64,000 nucleotides of DNA from Planctomycetota bacterium (GTDB lineage: Bacteria; Planctomycetota; Phycisphaerae; Phycisphaerales; UBA1924), in the NCBI GenBank assembly GCA_024276195.1, contig JAJRXR010000032.1:1-64000 (forward strand), read 5' to 3'. Position 1 is the first letter of the stretch. The number at the start of each line of letters is the position of its first letter. A program made the translations under genes and the position numbers. Of the stretch, positions 33,679-45,706 are shown piece after piece. The notes below the pieces were generated by a model that made no database searches, had not been told where the DNA came from, and worked only from the letters and a program-made list of their open reading frames with translations.

Positions 33679-34638
33679 CTACCACGACGCGGCCAGTTCG
33701 GGCAGATCGACGCGCAGGCCGACGGTGGTAAAGAAGACGGCCATGAACAGGTCGCGCAGGGGCGAGATCTGCCCGGCAAGCTGATAGCGGAAGGGTGTGC
33801 CCGCGAGAAGGAACCCGGCCAGGAAAGCCCCCAGCTCGGCGCTGAGCCCGCAGGCGCCCGTGACAACCGCCGCCCCGAGCGCGGCGGCCACCGCGACAAC
33901 CAGCATCACCTCTGTGGACGACGACTTGGACGCCTCGTGCATGATCCGGGGCAGCACGAGCTTGCCGACGAGCACAACGCCCAGCACACCCGCGACCGAG
34001 AGGGCCGCGTCGCCCAGGGCGAGCAACGCGCCATCAGGATCCACCGATGCGGCGATCGGGATACTGGTCGGGGCCTTGTCGAGCAGCGGCACCGCTGCGA
34101 GCATCCCGATGACCATCAGATCCTGAACCAGCAGGACGCCCAGGCTCACCCGCCCGGCGGTGGTGTACAGCTCACGGCGCTGCTGGAGCACGCGCAGGAC
34201 CACGGCGGTGGACGAGAGCGACATCGCCATGCCGATCACGATGCTCTCGCTCATCCCCAGGGCGAACAGGCGCGAGCAGAGCATCATGATCGCCCCGGTC
34301 GCCAGGGTGCTCACGACGCCGATGGTGAGGATGGTCCCCGCGCCTCGGCGCAGGACCGAGGCGTCCAGGTGCATCCCGATGCCGAACATCAGCAGCACCG
34401 TCGCCAGCGAGGCGATGCCCTTGATCTCGTCGGCGTCGCTGACAAGCCCGATCGCATCCGGCCCGATCAGGGCGCCGGCGACGAGATACCCCGGGATCAC
34501 CGCGATGCCCAGGCGCCCGAAGACCACCGCGACCAGACCCGCGCACGCGAGAATCATCAAGAGGTCGATCGCCATCGTCCCGCCCGGGGCGCCCCCGGCC
34601 GCGAGCGTGAGCATGTTGGTCGTTAGCAACGTCGGCAC
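33679..34638 (-). CDS. Upstream half of a split KefB-type cation/proton antiporter
   Basis: The 319-residue membrane half of a CPA2 antiporter has multiple hydrophobic helices (for example LLMILACAGLVAVVFGRLGI and LATVLLMFGIGMHLDAS). The cation/proton site region is LGVLLVQDLMVIGMLAAVPL. It ends ...DLPELAASW followed by TAG (33679-33681 on the plus strand reads CTA). A Trp codon (TGG to TAG) is the simplest explanation. In combination with the downstream half the protein would be 580 residues, the normal size. The start is GTG with CAGAAT six bases upstream. mnmG lies 17 bp upstream on the same strand. Confidence 0.8.
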   Translation of the reverse strand: MPTLLTTNMLTLAAGGAPGGTMAIDLLMILACAGLVAVVFGRLGIAVIPGYLVAGALIGPDAIGLVSDADEIKGIASLATVLLMFGIGMHLDASVLRRGAGTILTIGVVSTLATGAIMMLCSRLFALGMSESIVIGMAMSLSSTAVVLRVLQQRRELYTTAGRVSLGVLLVQDLMVIGMLAAVPLLDKAPTSIPIAASVDPDGALLALGDAALSVAGVLGVVLVGKLVLPRIMHEASKSSSTEVMLVVAVAAALGAAVVTGACGLSAELGAFLAGFLLAGTPFRYQLAGQISPLRDLFMAVFFTTVGLRVDLPELAASW

Positions 34639-34655
34639 GGACCCATTCTGACCGA

Positions 34656-36605
34656 TCAGACGCCGGCCTGCGCTCGCACGCCCCCGCCCGCCCCGCGCCC
34701 GCGCCCCACGAGCACACTGAGCAGGATCAGGTCCGCCGGCGTGACACCCTCGAGACGCCCGGCCTGCCCGTATGTCTCAGGCTGGAACCGTGCCAACGCC
34801 TCGCGCGCCTCGGCGCGCAGACCCTCGAACGACCCGTACTCGACCCACCCCGGAATGCGGCGTGATTCCATCTCTCGCTGGCGCCGGATCTCGCCGCGCT
34901 GGCGCACGATGTACGGCGCGTACAGACGCTCGGCGTAGGCCGTCTCCCACACCCCCCGCGCGACCGTCGGATCCAGCTCCACATCCGCAAGCGCCTCGCG
35001 CAGCGTCCCGACGCCCGAGCCCGGGCGCCGGAGCACCAGGTCCAATGGCTCCGGGGCGGCGCTGGCCCGGTCGATCTCACGCCGGACGCGATCGAGCGCC
35101 TCGGTCCGCCGGTCAAAGACCTGCCCTCGCAGGGCGCCGAGCCCGGTTGATGACAGCAGCCCGAGCTCGCGCGCGATGGGTGTCAGGCGGTCGGGCGCGT
35201 TGTCGGAGCGCAGCAGCAGCCGATGCTCAGCCCGGCTCGTGAACATGCGGTACGGCTCGACGGGCGTCCGAGTGACGAGATCGTCCATCAGCACACCGAT
35301 GTACGCCTCGTCGCGCGCCAGCGTCCAGTCGCCCTCGGCGCGCGCGCGCCGAGCGCCGTTGACGCCCGCGACAAGGCCCTGAGCCGCGGCTTCCTCGTAC
35401 CCGCTTGTGCCGTTGATCTGGCCCGCGAGAAACAGGCCCTCGACCGCCTTGGTCTCGCCCGTCGCCCGGATCTGATGCGGGCGGACCGAGTCGTACTCCA
35501 CGGCGTACCCGTACTGAATGATCTTGGCGTTCTCACACCCGGGCATCGTGCGCACGATGACGTCCTGCACATCGGTGGGCAGGCTGGTGGCGATGCCGTT
35601 GCAGTAGACAGAGTCGCACGAGAGCGATTCGGGCTCGAGGAAGACGCCGTGGGATTCGCGGTCGGGGAAGCGGACGACCTTGTCCTCCACGCTCGGGCAG
35701 TAGCGCGGGCCTCGGGAGGTGATCTGCCCGGAGAACATCGGGGCGCGGTGGAGGTTCTGGCGGATCGCCTCGTGGGCCTCGGGGCTGGTGCGCGTCTGGC
35801 GGCAGGCGATCTGCTCGATGAGCGGGAAGCGATCGAGTTTGAGCCCCCCCACGCCTCCCGCCGACCATGAGGCGGGCGCGAGATCGGAAAACGGCGCCGG
35901 ATCATCGTCGCCCCACTGGGCCTGGAGCGAGTCCCAGTCGATGGAGCGCCGGTCGAGCCTGGGCGGGGTCCCGGTTTTGAGGCGTCCGAGCTCGAAGCCC
36001 ATGGACTCGAGGTCGCGCGATAAGGCGCCGGAAGTGGGCGCGCCGGCGCGCCCGCCGGGGGTGCGCGTCTCGCCCGTGTGCATGAGCCCGCGCATGAAGG
36101 TGCCGGTGGTGAGGATGACGGCGCCGGCGCGCAGGGAGATGGTCTGATCGTCGGCGCCTTGCGTCAGCTCGACGCCGACGGCGCGTCTTCGTGACGAGCC
36201 CCTGATCGGCTCGGTGATGATGCGTCCGACCATGCCGGGGATGATGTCGATCTCGGGGCGGGACTCGATCATGGCGCGGACGGCGTGGGCGTAGGCGTGC
36301 TTGTCGCTCTGGCATCGCGGGCCTCGGACGGCCGGGCCGCGCGAGCTGTTGAGGACCTTGAACATGATGCCCGAAGCGTCCGCAGCGAGGCCCATGAGCC
36401 CGCCGAGAGCGTCGATCTCGCGGACGAGCTGGCCCTTGGCGAGGCCCCCGATGGCGGGGTTGCAGCTCATGACGCCGATCGAGGCGGGGTCTGGCGTGAC
36501 GAGGGCGACGCTGCCCGCGTTCGGGAGGAGATTTGCAGCGGCCCAGGCCGCCTCGGCGCCCGCGTGCCCGCCCCCGATGATGATGACCTCGTAGCCACAA
36601 CGCAT
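34656..36605 (-). CDS. mnmG: tRNA uridine 5-carboxymethylaminomethyl modification enzyme MnmG
   Basis: The 649-residue FAD enzyme modifies the wobble uridine of tRNAs together with MnmE. The start EVIIIGGGHAGAEAAWAAAN is the FAD-binding motif. SIGVMSCNPAIGGLAKGQLV is the MnmG signature, and NGTSGYEEAAAQGLVAGVN is the second FAD-contact motif. The length is near normal (620-650). Its normal MnmE partner may be the shortened protein at 17026-18006. The ATG is preceded by TACGAT five bases upstream, without a Shine-Dalgarno. The antiporter gene follows 17 bp downstream. Confidence 0.97.
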   Translation of the reverse strand: MRCGYEVIIIGGGHAGAEAAWAAANLLPNAGSVALVTPDPASIGVMSCNPAIGGLAKGQLVREIDALGGLMGLAADASGIMFKVLNSSRGPAVRGPRCQSDKHAYAHAVRAMIESRPEIDIIPGMVGRIITEPIRGSSRRRAVGVELTQGADDQTISLRAGAVILTTGTFMRGLMHTGETRTPGGRAGAPTSGALSRDLESMGFELGRLKTGTPPRLDRRSIDWDSLQAQWGDDDPAPFSDLAPASWSAGGVGGLKLDRFPLIEQIACRQTRTSPEAHEAIRQNLHRAPMFSGQITSRGPRYCPSVEDKVVRFPDRESHGVFLEPESLSCDSVYCNGIATSLPTDVQDVIVRTMPGCENAKIIQYGYAVEYDSVRPHQIRATGETKAVEGLFLAGQINGTSGYEEAAAQGLVAGVNGARRARAEGDWTLARDEAYIGVLMDDLVTRTPVEPYRMFTSRAEHRLLLRSDNAPDRLTPIARELGLLSSTGLGALRGQVFDRRTEALDRVRREIDRASAAPEPLDLVLRRPGSGVGTLREALADVELDPTVARGVWETAYAERLYAPYIVRQRGEIRRQREMESRRIPGWVEYGSFEGLRAEAREALARFQPETYGQAGRLEGVTPADLILLSVLVGRGRGAGGGVRAQAGV

Positions 36606-36610
36606 CCCCC

Positions 36611-36616
36611 ATCGTA
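36611..36616 (-). promoter_or_regulatory. TANNNT -10 element before mnmG (predicted leaderless start)
   Basis: On the minus strand TACGAT ends five bases before the ATG at 36605, separated by GGGGG. Confidence 0.45.
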
Positions 36617-36668
36617 CGCGGAAGAAACCCCGCTGACGCCCCGGAAGCGGGGGCGGCTCGGCGTGTGT

Positions 36669-36697
36669 TTGGTTCTGGGGAGGCTCTCATGTAGACT
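36669..36697 (+). promoter_or_regulatory. Candidate sigma-70 promoter for the ClpP/SppA-like gene
   Basis: TTGGTT (36669-36674), 17-bp spacer, TAGACT (36692-36697), 56 bases before the ATG at 36753. Confidence 0.48.
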
Positions 36698-36752
36698 CAC
36701 GGATGGGCGTTCGCCCCTTTGGCCAGACCAGGATTCCGCAGGAGAACTCGCG

Positions 36753-38243
36753 ATGACGCGCCAGAACCGACCCCGTGCGTTTGCTCGGACAGCGCCGCTT
36801 GTGCTGCTGATGATGCTCATGCCGCTGGGCGTATTCGCCGGGGGCGCGCTGGCCGACGACGTCATCATCACAACGACCGGACGACGGTACGTCGGGACGA
36901 TCATCCTGCAGACCGCCTCCAAGGTGCATATCAAGACGGTGCTGCACAACATCTCCACCACGGTCAAGCTGCGGCGCAGCGAGATTGCGCGGATCGAGAA
37001 GACCAAGGACGAGGCGCCGAAAGCTGATACCGGCGAGGACGCGGAAACGAATACAGAGAAAGAAGTAAAGAAGGAAGCAGAGAAGGCGGTTGAGAAGGAG
37101 GCGCCGAGCGCGACCGACGCGGGGGGTCCGTCCGCGGCGCCCGCGGAGGACGAGGCGCCCGTGATCCTCAGCGATGAGGGGCCTTCGACGTTTACGCGCA
37201 CGCGCAGCTCCAGCCTGACGCGCGGGCTGAATGTGACACCCGCGCCCGCAAAGCGCGACGGCATCCCGATGTACCTCGAAATCCCGCTTCAGGGCACGTT
37301 CGGCGAGGATATCTACCCCAAGGGCGTTGGCGAGGCGCTGCTGTGGGCCAGCGACAACGGCGTGACTGACATCGTCTTCCGCATCGAATCACCCGGGGGC
37401 GCGGTGTGGGTGGCCGAACGGATTGTTGAGCTGATGAACGAGCAGCGGGGCGACCTGACCTACCACGCGCTGATCGAGCGGTCGATCAGCGCGTCGATCT
37501 GGCCGAGCTTTGCGTGCGAGACGATCTCGATGGCGCCGCGGAGCGATTTCGGCGGGGCCGTGGCGTTCCGGATGGACGCGGCGACCGGATCGGCGGAGGT
37601 CGATATGAAGATGAACTCGATCCGCATGGCGGATGTTGTCACCGAGGCCGAGGAGAACGGGCACTCGGGGCCGGTGGTCCGGGCGATGATGATCTCGGAC
37701 CAGGAGCTGTACGCGGTGCTGCCTGCGGGCGAGAGCGAGTGGGAGCTTCGCGGGTCAGAGCCGATCGACAAGAGCCGGTACGACGATTATGAGGCGCTCG
37801 ACTCGGGCGAGAGCATCCTGACACTCACGGCCAACCAGGCGGAGCGGTTCGGCATCGCGCCCAAGCTCAAGAGCGAGCGCGCCGACGCGCTGCGCGAGCG
37901 CCTCGGGATTGAGGTGTGGGACGACGCCGGGCCTGCGGGGTACGAGCTGACCGAGCACTACGCCAAGGCCTGCGACGACATGATGGGCAAGATCCAGGCC
38001 CAGTCGGCGACGATCAACTCATCGATCGCCCGGTACCTAGCGTCCAAGTACGTCCGCCCCTCGATCCGGGCGCTCGAACAATACAAGAAAGATGTCGCGG
38101 TGTTCGCCCGCTTGAGACGTCAGGCGCAGGAGCTGGACCTCGGGGTGGTGATCTCCGAGATGGACTCAAACTGGCGGCAGTACAACTCGCAAGAGGTCGA
38201 GCGGATCCTCAAGGTGCTGCGTCGCCAGCTCCGCGGCCCGTGA
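36753..38243 (+). CDS. ClpP/SppA-like exported protein
   Basis: The 496-residue protein has a signal or anchor (residues 10-34), then a small beta domain (VIITTTGRRYVGTIILQTAS) and a long charged linker. The ClpP/crotonase-like fold has VTDIVFRIESPGGAVWVAER and a serine-rich SISASIWPSFACETISMAP, which lies where SppA/NfeD proteases have the nucleophile. The rest is helical (KYVRPSIRALEQYKKDVAVF). It may be a membrane-associated serine protease or a nonpeptidase relative. AGGAGAACTC precedes the ATG. A strong terminator follows at 38274-38304. Confidence 0.85.
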   Translation: MTRQNRPRAFARTAPLVLLMMLMPLGVFAGGALADDVIITTTGRRYVGTIILQTASKVHIKTVLHNISTTVKLRRSEIARIEKTKDEAPKADTGEDAETNTEKEVKKEAEKAVEKEAPSATDAGGPSAAPAEDEAPVILSDEGPSTFTRTRSSSLTRGLNVTPAPAKRDGIPMYLEIPLQGTFGEDIYPKGVGEALLWASDNGVTDIVFRIESPGGAVWVAERIVELMNEQRGDLTYHALIERSISASIWPSFACETISMAPRSDFGGAVAFRMDAATGSAEVDMKMNSIRMADVVTEAEENGHSGPVVRAMMISDQELYAVLPAGESEWELRGSEPIDKSRYDDYEALDSGESILTLTANQAERFGIAPKLKSERADALRERLGIEVWDDAGPAGYELTEHYAKACDDMMGKIQAQSATINSSIARYLASKYVRPSIRALEQYKKDVAVFARLRRQAQELDLGVVISEMDSNWRQYNSQEVERILKVLRRQLRGP

Positions 38244-38273
38244 TCTGGCGGACCAATCGCGTGTGGCTATGAA

Positions 38274-38304
38274 ACAGGGCGCCCGATCGGGCGCCCTGTT
38301 TTTT
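38274..38304 (+). terminator. Rho-independent terminator after the ClpP/SppA-like gene
   Basis: A 26-base perfect palindrome (38274-38299) has the core GGGCGCCCGATCGGGCGCCC and runs into TTTTTT on the plus strand. On the minus strand there is a short T run too, so it may also stop transcription from the pseudopilin array. Confidence 0.88.
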
Positions 38305-38333
38305 GGTTGATCGGTTGCGGGCGGGGCTGTTGC

Positions 38334-39380
38334 TCAGGGATCTCTGCGGGGCTGGCCTGTGTTGATCTCGGAGCCGCCGTAGTCCACGCCCCGGAGCCCG
38401 CCGCGGGTCCATTTGTAGTGCCCGATGACATGGTCGAAGCCGTCGGAGCCGGGCATGGCGGGTGTCTCGAAGGAGAGGTCGGGGCGGTACCGATATGTGG
38501 TGGGGACATTGGCTCTGGGCTGGTTGGGACGGAAGCCGGGGTTGGACTCGCTCGTCACGAGCGCCCGGACAGAGCCATCAAAGAAGAGCTGCGAGGCCTT
38601 GGCCTGCTCGTGGGCGTGGAAGAAACCGAGCGCCGAAGAGTGTCGGTCGTGGAACTCGAACCACGCGACTTTCTGTGATGGGAAGCTGACCTGGGTGAGC
38701 TTGCGTCCGCCGAGAGGGAGAAAGCCGGGGAGGTAGAAGTTGTGCCCGCCCGGAGCCTGCTGGATCGTGTTCAGCCAGCCGCCAGTAGAACTGCGCCGTT
38801 TCTGGTCCTGAGCCCAGGCGAAGGGGATGACCTGGTAGGTCGAGCTGTAGGGCCACATGCGTTTCCAGGATTCAGAGCCGTCGGGACGCTGCGGGTATTC
38901 ACCCCGGTCGTACGTCCCGATCGGATCTTCTTGCCACTGGAGCAGGACACGATCCTCCGGACAGGCGGCGATGGCATCGGGCATGGGCTCATCGCGGTAA
39001 TCAAGCAGGACAAGGTGCGAGTAGCGCCGGTGCGGGTAGCGATCGATCAGCGGGGGGAACTGGTCACGCCCGGTCAGGCGGCGGATGATGTCGGTGGACT
39101 GAAGCATGGGCGCAACATCGTTGCTGGTGTTGCCGTTGAGATCGGGGAACGAACTGCGGTAGTTGCCCGGGGCCCAGGAATACGCGGCGACGAGATCGTT
39201 GTAGTCGGTCCCGTAGCCGATCATGAGGATGCCGTACTGGCGGAGGTTGGAGATGCAGACGGAACGCCGGGCGGCTCTGCGGGCGGAGCCGAGCGCGGGC
39301 AGGAGGATGCCGATGAGCAGCGCGATGATCGCGATGACCACCAGCAGCTCGATGAGCGTGAAGGCGCGTTGACGTTTCAT
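38334..39380 (-). CDS. Pseudopilin-like protein P1 of a seven-gene array
   Basis: The 348-residue protein starts MKRQRA then [20 protein letters not shown], a class III prepilin signal with Glu at +5. It should be cleaved by a prepilin peptidase after Ala. Conserved blocks follow: [39 protein letters not shown], the AACPED Cys, [40 protein letters not shown], and the tail [26 protein letters not shown] ends six bases before the ATG. It is probably a minor pseudopilin or pilus-like subunit; the exact role is unknown. It is the last gene of the array. Confidence 0.9.
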   Translation of the reverse strand: MKRQRAFTLIELLVVIAIIALLIGILLPALGSARRAARRSVCISNLRQYGILMIGYGTDYNDLVAAYSWAPGNYRSSFPDLNGNTSNDVAPMLQSTDIIRRLTGRDQFPPLIDRYPHRRYSHLVLLDYRDEPMPDAIAACPEDRVLLQWQEDPIGTYDRGEYPQRPDGSESWKRMWPYSSTYQVIPFAWAQDQKRRSSTGGWLNTIQQAPGGHNFYLPGFLPLGGRKLTQVSFPSQKVAWFEFHDRHSSALGFFHAHEQAKASQLFFDGSVRALVTSESNPGFRPNQPRANVPTTYRYRPDLSFETPAMPGSDGFDHVIGHYKWTRGGLRGVDYGGSEINTGQPRRDP

Positions 39381-39419
39381 GGGAAGATTCTAACCGATTG
39401 CGGCGTGAAAGCCTAGGAA
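39381..39419 (-). promoter_or_regulatory. Leader shared with P3; TAGAAT six bases before P1
   Basis: The 39-bp gap between P2 and P1 is almost identical to that between P4 and P3 (41546-41584). It contains TAGAAT (39387-39392 on the minus strand), which ends six bases before the P1 ATG. Confidence 0.6.
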
Positions 39420-40454
39420 TCAGGGGACTTCGCGGGGCTGGCCGGTGTTGATCTCGGAGCCGCCGAAATCAACGCCCCGGAGTCCGCCGCGGGTCCATTT
39501 GTAATATCCAATAACGTCTTCGCGCATCTCGCCCGAGAGCGTGGGCGGCTCGAAGGTCAGATCCGGAGAGTACTTGTATTCCGTCGGATCGGGCAGACGC
39601 GGGAAGTTGGGGCGCCCGCCCGGGTTGGCGTCGGCGGTAAGCCGGGCGCTGCACGAGCCGTCAAACATCTGCATGGAGGCCTTCGCCTCGGGGTAGGCGT
39701 GGAAGACACCCTCGCCCGAGACGTGGCGGTCGTGGAACTCGAACCAGGCGACCTTCTGGGCGGGGAATCTGACTTGGGTGAGCTTGCGTCCGCCGAGAGG
39801 CGTGTCGAATGGCTGGAGCGAGTTGTGGTCGGCGGGAGACTGCTGGATGGTGCGGATCACCACGCCGTTCGGAGCGCGTCGTTTCTGGTCCGGCGCCCAG
39901 GAGAAGGGCACGACCTGATAGGTGGTGCCGTAGGGCCACATCTGGGTGTACGACGGCGAGTGCTGGTATGAATCCGGCACGGGATCGATGTTGAGCGGGT
40001 CCGATGCCCAGCCGATCTGGATCCGGTCCTCCGGGCACGCGGCGATCGGATCGGGTAGGGTCGCGTTGTTGTAATCCATCACGATCAGATGGGTGAAGCG
40101 ACGGTGCGGATAGCGCTCGCTCAGCGCCGGGAATGTGTCGCGCCCGGTCAGACGCCGGATGATGTCGGTGGACTGGTAGCCCGAGGCCACGAGATCGTTG
40201 CCGGGGTCTTCCAGATCGACGAACCGGGTCCGGTAGTTGCCCGGCTTCCAGCTGTAGGCGGTGATGAGGTCGTCGAAATCGGCGCCGTAGCTCGCCATCG
40301 CGACGGCGTACTGACGGATGTTCGACAGGCACTTGACACGCCGGGCGGTCTTCCGGGCGGAGCCGAGGGCGGGCAGGAGGATGCCGATAAGCAGCGCGAT
40401 GATCGCGATGACAACCAGCAGCTCGATGAGTGTGAAGGCGCGCTTGGGTCGCAT
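39420..40454 (-). CDS. Pseudopilin-like protein P2 of a seven-gene array
   Basis: The 344-residue paralogue of P1 starts MRPKRA then the same [20 protein letters not shown] segment. It has [54 protein letters not shown] and [19 protein letters not shown]. The tail is [18 protein letters not shown]. The middle differs clearly from P1. Neither a Shine-Dalgarno nor a TANNNT is directly before the ATG, so its start or promoter is unclear. Confidence 0.9.
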   Translation of the reverse strand: MRPKRAFTLIELLVVIAIIALLIGILLPALGSARKTARRVKCLSNIRQYAVAMASYGADFDDLITAYSWKPGNYRTRFVDLEDPGNDLVASGYQSTDIIRRLTGRDTFPALSERYPHRRFTHLIVMDYNNATLPDPIAACPEDRIQIGWASDPLNIDPVPDSYQHSPSYTQMWPYGTTYQVVPFSWAPDQKRRAPNGVVIRTIQQSPADHNSLQPFDTPLGGRKLTQVRFPAQKVAWFEFHDRHVSGEGVFHAYPEAKASMQMFDGSCSARLTADANPGGRPNFPRLPDPTEYKYSPDLTFEPPTLSGEMREDVIGYYKWTRGGLRGVDFGGSEINTGQPREVP

Positions 40455-40492
40455 GGGAGGCTCGTCTCCGTCGGCGGGCGTTTCGGGAAAGG

Positions 40493-41545
<1,053 letters not shown>

Positions 41546-41584
41546 GGAAAGATTCTAACCGATTGCGGCGTGAAGGCCTAGGAA
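41546..41584 (-). promoter_or_regulatory. Leader shared with P1; TAGAAT six bases before P3
   Basis: Nearly the same sequence as 39381-39419. TAGAAT (41552-41557 on the minus strand) ends six bases before the P3 ATG. Confidence 0.6.
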
Positions 41585-42625
41585 TCAGGGCGTAAGACGA
41601 GGCTGGCCGGTGTTGATCTCGGAGCCACCGAAATCTACGCCGCCCAGGCCGCCGCGGGTCCATCGGAATCGCCCGGGCAGGAGGCGGCTGGAGTCTCCCA
41701 GCACAGGCGGATCGGTCGAGAGCGGCGAATACCGGACCTCAACGGGGTCTGGAGAGGACGGATCGTTCGGATCGAACCCGAGATTGGACGCCTCGGAACG
41801 CAACGCCCGGGCCGAGCCATCAAAGAACGAGAGCGAGCAGGTCGCCTGCTCGTAGGCGTACCAAGCCTGGGTCGCGGAGTGGCGGTCGTGCGCCTCGTAC
41901 ATGTGGACCTTCTGGGCGGGGAAGCGGACCTGGGTGAGCTTGCGTCCGCCGAACGGGAGCGAGCCGGGCGAGACGGTCAGGGAGTTGGGTCCTGGCCCGA
42001 GCGTGCGTCGTGGGCCGCGCCTCTGGTCCTGCGAGAAGGACGCGGGCGTGACGATGTAGGTCGCGGAATAGGCCCAGCGCTGCGCGATCTCGGGACGGTT
42101 GATCAGGCCCGCTGCGATATCCGACGTCGGGATATCGCTCAGGTCCAGCGGGTCCGCGGCCCATTGCAGACGCGAGCGATCCTCCGGGCAGATCGCGATC
42201 TGGGCCGGGAGCTGGCGGGACATGTAATCGAGCAGCACGAGATGCGAGAACATCGCGTGCGGCAGAAGGAACGAGGCGTTGCGGATCTTGTTCTCGCCCG
42301 TGGCGCGCCCGGTGCGCCTCCGCAGAATGTCGGTGTGCTGCCACTGGGCGCCGGCGGTGTGGCTGATGGGTGTCACCTCGCCCTGGGGATGCCCGAGCAC
42401 GGGGTAGGTCTCGCCGCGCTTCCAGGAGAAGGACGGGATGAGGTCGTCCGTGTCCACGGCGTACGAGCCGTTGGTAATCCCGAACTGCTTGAGGTTTGAC
42501 AGGCACACCGTTCGTCGGGCGGCGCGCCGGGCCGAGCCGAGCGCGGGCAGGAGAATGCCGATGAGCAGCGCAATGATCGCGATGACGACAAGCAACTCGA
42601 TCAGCGTAAACGCACGTTTGCGCAT
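41585..42625 (-). CDS. Pseudopilin-like protein P4 of a seven-gene array
   Basis: The 346-residue paralogue starts MRKRA and the standard pilin segment. The start at MRKRAFTL was chosen because a longer frame would precede the pilin leader. [97 protein letters not shown] and the tail [20 protein letters not shown] follow. The tail differs by Gly for Arg from the other six. No clear ribosome site or TANNNT is next to the ATG. Confidence 0.88.
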   Translation of the reverse strand: MRKRAFTLIELLVVIAIIALLIGILLPALGSARRAARRTVCLSNLKQFGITNGSYAVDTDDLIPSFSWKRGETYPVLGHPQGEVTPISHTAGAQWQHTDILRRRTGRATGENKIRNASFLLPHAMFSHLVLLDYMSRQLPAQIAICPEDRSRLQWAADPLDLSDIPTSDIAAGLINRPEIAQRWAYSATYIVTPASFSQDQRRGPRRTLGPGPNSLTVSPGSLPFGGRKLTQVRFPAQKVHMYEAHDRHSATQAWYAYEQATCSLSFFDGSARALRSEASNLGFDPNDPSSPDPVEVRYSPLSTDPPVLGDSSRLLPGRFRWTRGGLGGVDFGGSEINTGQPRLTP

Positions 42626-42788
42626 GGAGACCCATCTGGCGATGTAAGAATGATGCGATGACTCAAAACAGACCCAGAGAACACAGCGCACCCGAGACCG
42701 GCGCCGATCAGAAACTCATCAAACGCCCAGTATCTCGTGAAAGAAACGCTCATGCAAGCACGGCGTTGAGCACACGCTCAGCGCAAGA

Positions 42789-42821
42789 AAGCGGCAGCCC
42801 CAATGAACAGGGCTGCCGCTT
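42789..42821 (-). terminator. Terminator between P4 and P5
   Basis: AAGCGGCAGCCC (42789-42800) and GGGCTGCCGCTT (42810-42821) form a perfect 12-bp stem with a 9-base loop. On the minus strand TTTCTTGC follows. It ends the P5 transcript, so P5/P6/P7 and P4-P1 are probably separate transcription units. Confidence 0.7.
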
Positions 42822-42880
42822 GAAGATGCGTCGAATGAATCAGGGGAAATCCCCGGTATCACGCTGGTATCACGGGACGA

Positions 42881-43990
<1,110 letters not shown>

Positions 43991-44192
43991 GTGACAGCCT
44001 CCTGTGTTCGTCCGGCTTCGTACCGATGCCGGCGTTGTATTTCCCAGAACCCAGCACATGAGCGTCTAAAACGCCGCAGGAGCCCGGCTCAGTTGTCGAT
44101 TCAAGCAATGCGCGTCGGGGCGGTTGTCAGCCCCGAGACCCGTGCACTGGAATGCGCTCGCCCCTCTCTCGAGAGGCGGGCGAGAACGTTCG
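43991..44192. other. Gap between P5 and P6
   Basis: No gene is seen in these 202 bp. CTCGCCC (44157-44163) and GGGCGAG (44178-44184) form a hairpin with an imperfect inner stem but no T run. It may be a weak terminator of P6. Confidence 0.35.
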
Positions 44193-45299
44193 TTATTGAC
44201 ACACGCCGGGGATGTACCCGCGGGTCTGCCCTGTGTTGATCTCCGAGCCGCCGTAGTCAACGCCCCGGAGCCCGCCGCGGGTGAAGCGGTACCAGACCTT
44301 GAGGAGCTGGGTCGGGTTGCCGATCGGCTGAGGGTCGGTTGTCAGTGGTGTGTACTGAAGACACGGGGTGGTGTCCGCCGTCGGATCGTTCGGGTTGAAG
44401 CCGGGGTTGGAATCGCTGGTGACCAGCGCCCGGACGGAGCTGTCGAAGAAGAGCTGCGAGCTCTTGGCCTGCTCGTAGGCGTAGAAGAGGCCATCCGCGG
44501 TGGTGTGCCGGTCGTGCAGCTCGAACATGTGGACCTTGGACGAGGCGAAGCTGACGTCGTTGTAGCTGCGATCGCCGAGGTTGGTGGATCCGACCGTGAA
44601 CAGGTTCGTGGTCATGGCCGGGCCAACGGTCGCGCCGCCGCTTCGGTTTGAATCCAGCGACCACGCCGCGGGGACAACCTGGTAGCTCGAACTGAACGGC
44701 CAGCGCTGGACGATGGGGTCGGACGTTCCGTCACCGTCGAACTGCGTGCCCTGCTCGGCCGGGTACGGACCACTTTCCTCGAAGAGGAGCGGGTCCGCAG
44801 CCCAGTCCTGGGTCTGCTTGTCCTCGGGGCAGATCGCGACCGGCGCCGGCATCTGATCGCCCATGTAGTCGAGCATGACGAAGTGCGTGTAGCGCCGGTG
44901 CGGGAAGAGGTTCTGGAGGCGTCTGATCTTCCGATCCCCAGTACGGCGACCGGTCGCTCGGCGGAGGATATCGGTGTTCTGCCACTGGGCGGCATCTCGC
45001 TCGCGTGCGTTGCCATTGGCGTCCGGTGGGATCGCTATCGGCCCCTCTTCTTGACCGCCAGCGCCAGCGACTTGGTACGTCTGTCCGTCCTCCCAGCTGT
45101 AGGCGGGGATCTTGTCCTGGAAGTCCGCAGCGTATCCCGCGGCGCCAACACCGAACTGCTTGAGGTTCGAGAGGCAGACGCCGCGTCGCGCCGTGCGCCG
45201 TGCGCTGCCCAGAGCAGGCAAGAGAATACCGATGAGCAACGCGATAATCGCGATGACAACCAGCAACTCGATGAGCGTGAATCCCTTGCGTTGCTTCAT
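44193..45299 (-). CDS. Pseudopilin-like protein P6 of a seven-gene array
   Basis: The 368-residue paralogue is close to P5: the same MKQRKG leader, [60 protein letters not shown], and a tail ending GYIPGVCQ. It too has TTPCLQY and the extra Cys near the end. GGAGGCTTCCGG precedes the ATG. P5 and P6 are probably the most recent duplicates of the array. Confidence 0.91.
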   Translation of the reverse strand: MKQRKGFTLIELLVVIAIIALLIGILLPALGSARRTARRGVCLSNLKQFGVGAAGYAADFQDKIPAYSWEDGQTYQVAGAGGQEEGPIAIPPDANGNARERDAAQWQNTDILRRATGRRTGDRKIRRLQNLFPHRRYTHFVMLDYMGDQMPAPVAICPEDKQTQDWAADPLLFEESGPYPAEQGTQFDGDGTSDPIVQRWPFSSSYQVVPAAWSLDSNRSGGATVGPAMTTNLFTVGSTNLGDRSYNDVSFASSKVHMFELHDRHTTADGLFYAYEQAKSSQLFFDSSVRALVTSDSNPGFNPNDPTADTTPCLQYTPLTTDPQPIGNPTQLLKVWYRFTRGGLRGVDYGGSEINTGQTRGYIPGVCQ

Positions 45300-45706
45300 C
45301 CGGAAGCCTCCTCGTTCGCCGCAGACGCCGGTTTCGAGAAACGGGCGTAGACAGTCTCCATAATCGTAGGTCAAACTTCACCCACAGCGAGAGCGAAGAT
45401 CCTCACCCAGATTGTCTGTCTCTTCGAGGAGAATTGCAACCGGGTTCCCGAACCCTCCAATAAACGGCGACCATCGACACGAACAAAGACCGAGTTTCAA
45501 TGGGCCGCAACGGGGGATCCCCGGTGCAGCCCAGGAGAGAGGAGGTCAATCAATGTTCGGCTCATGCTCGGCCGCACGAGCCATCGTGCCGCAAGCGCCC
45601 CGGGATCGAGTCACAGACGAGTATCGCCGCACGGACAGCGGGCGCCCGGATGCGCACATGTCAGGATTGGTGGGGCGAGCAGGCCAGGAGGCGCGAGCGA
45701 GAGGGG
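45300..45706. other. 407-bp gap between P6 and P7, no gene seen
   Basis: The stretch has somewhat lower G+C than the rest. A strong-looking GGAGG (45541-45545) followed by ATG at 45553 opens an 80-codon plus-strand frame, but it overlaps the end of P7 antisense and has low-complexity composition, so I do not call it a gene. On the minus strand TTGACC occurs near 45370 and may belong to the P6 promoter. Nothing else stands out. Confidence 0.35.

Noticed and set aside
33679-33681. TAG reassigned as an amino acid codon
   Set aside because: Many genes in the window end in TAG (for example 6676, 26143, 51516, 56416), so TAG is a normal stop here.
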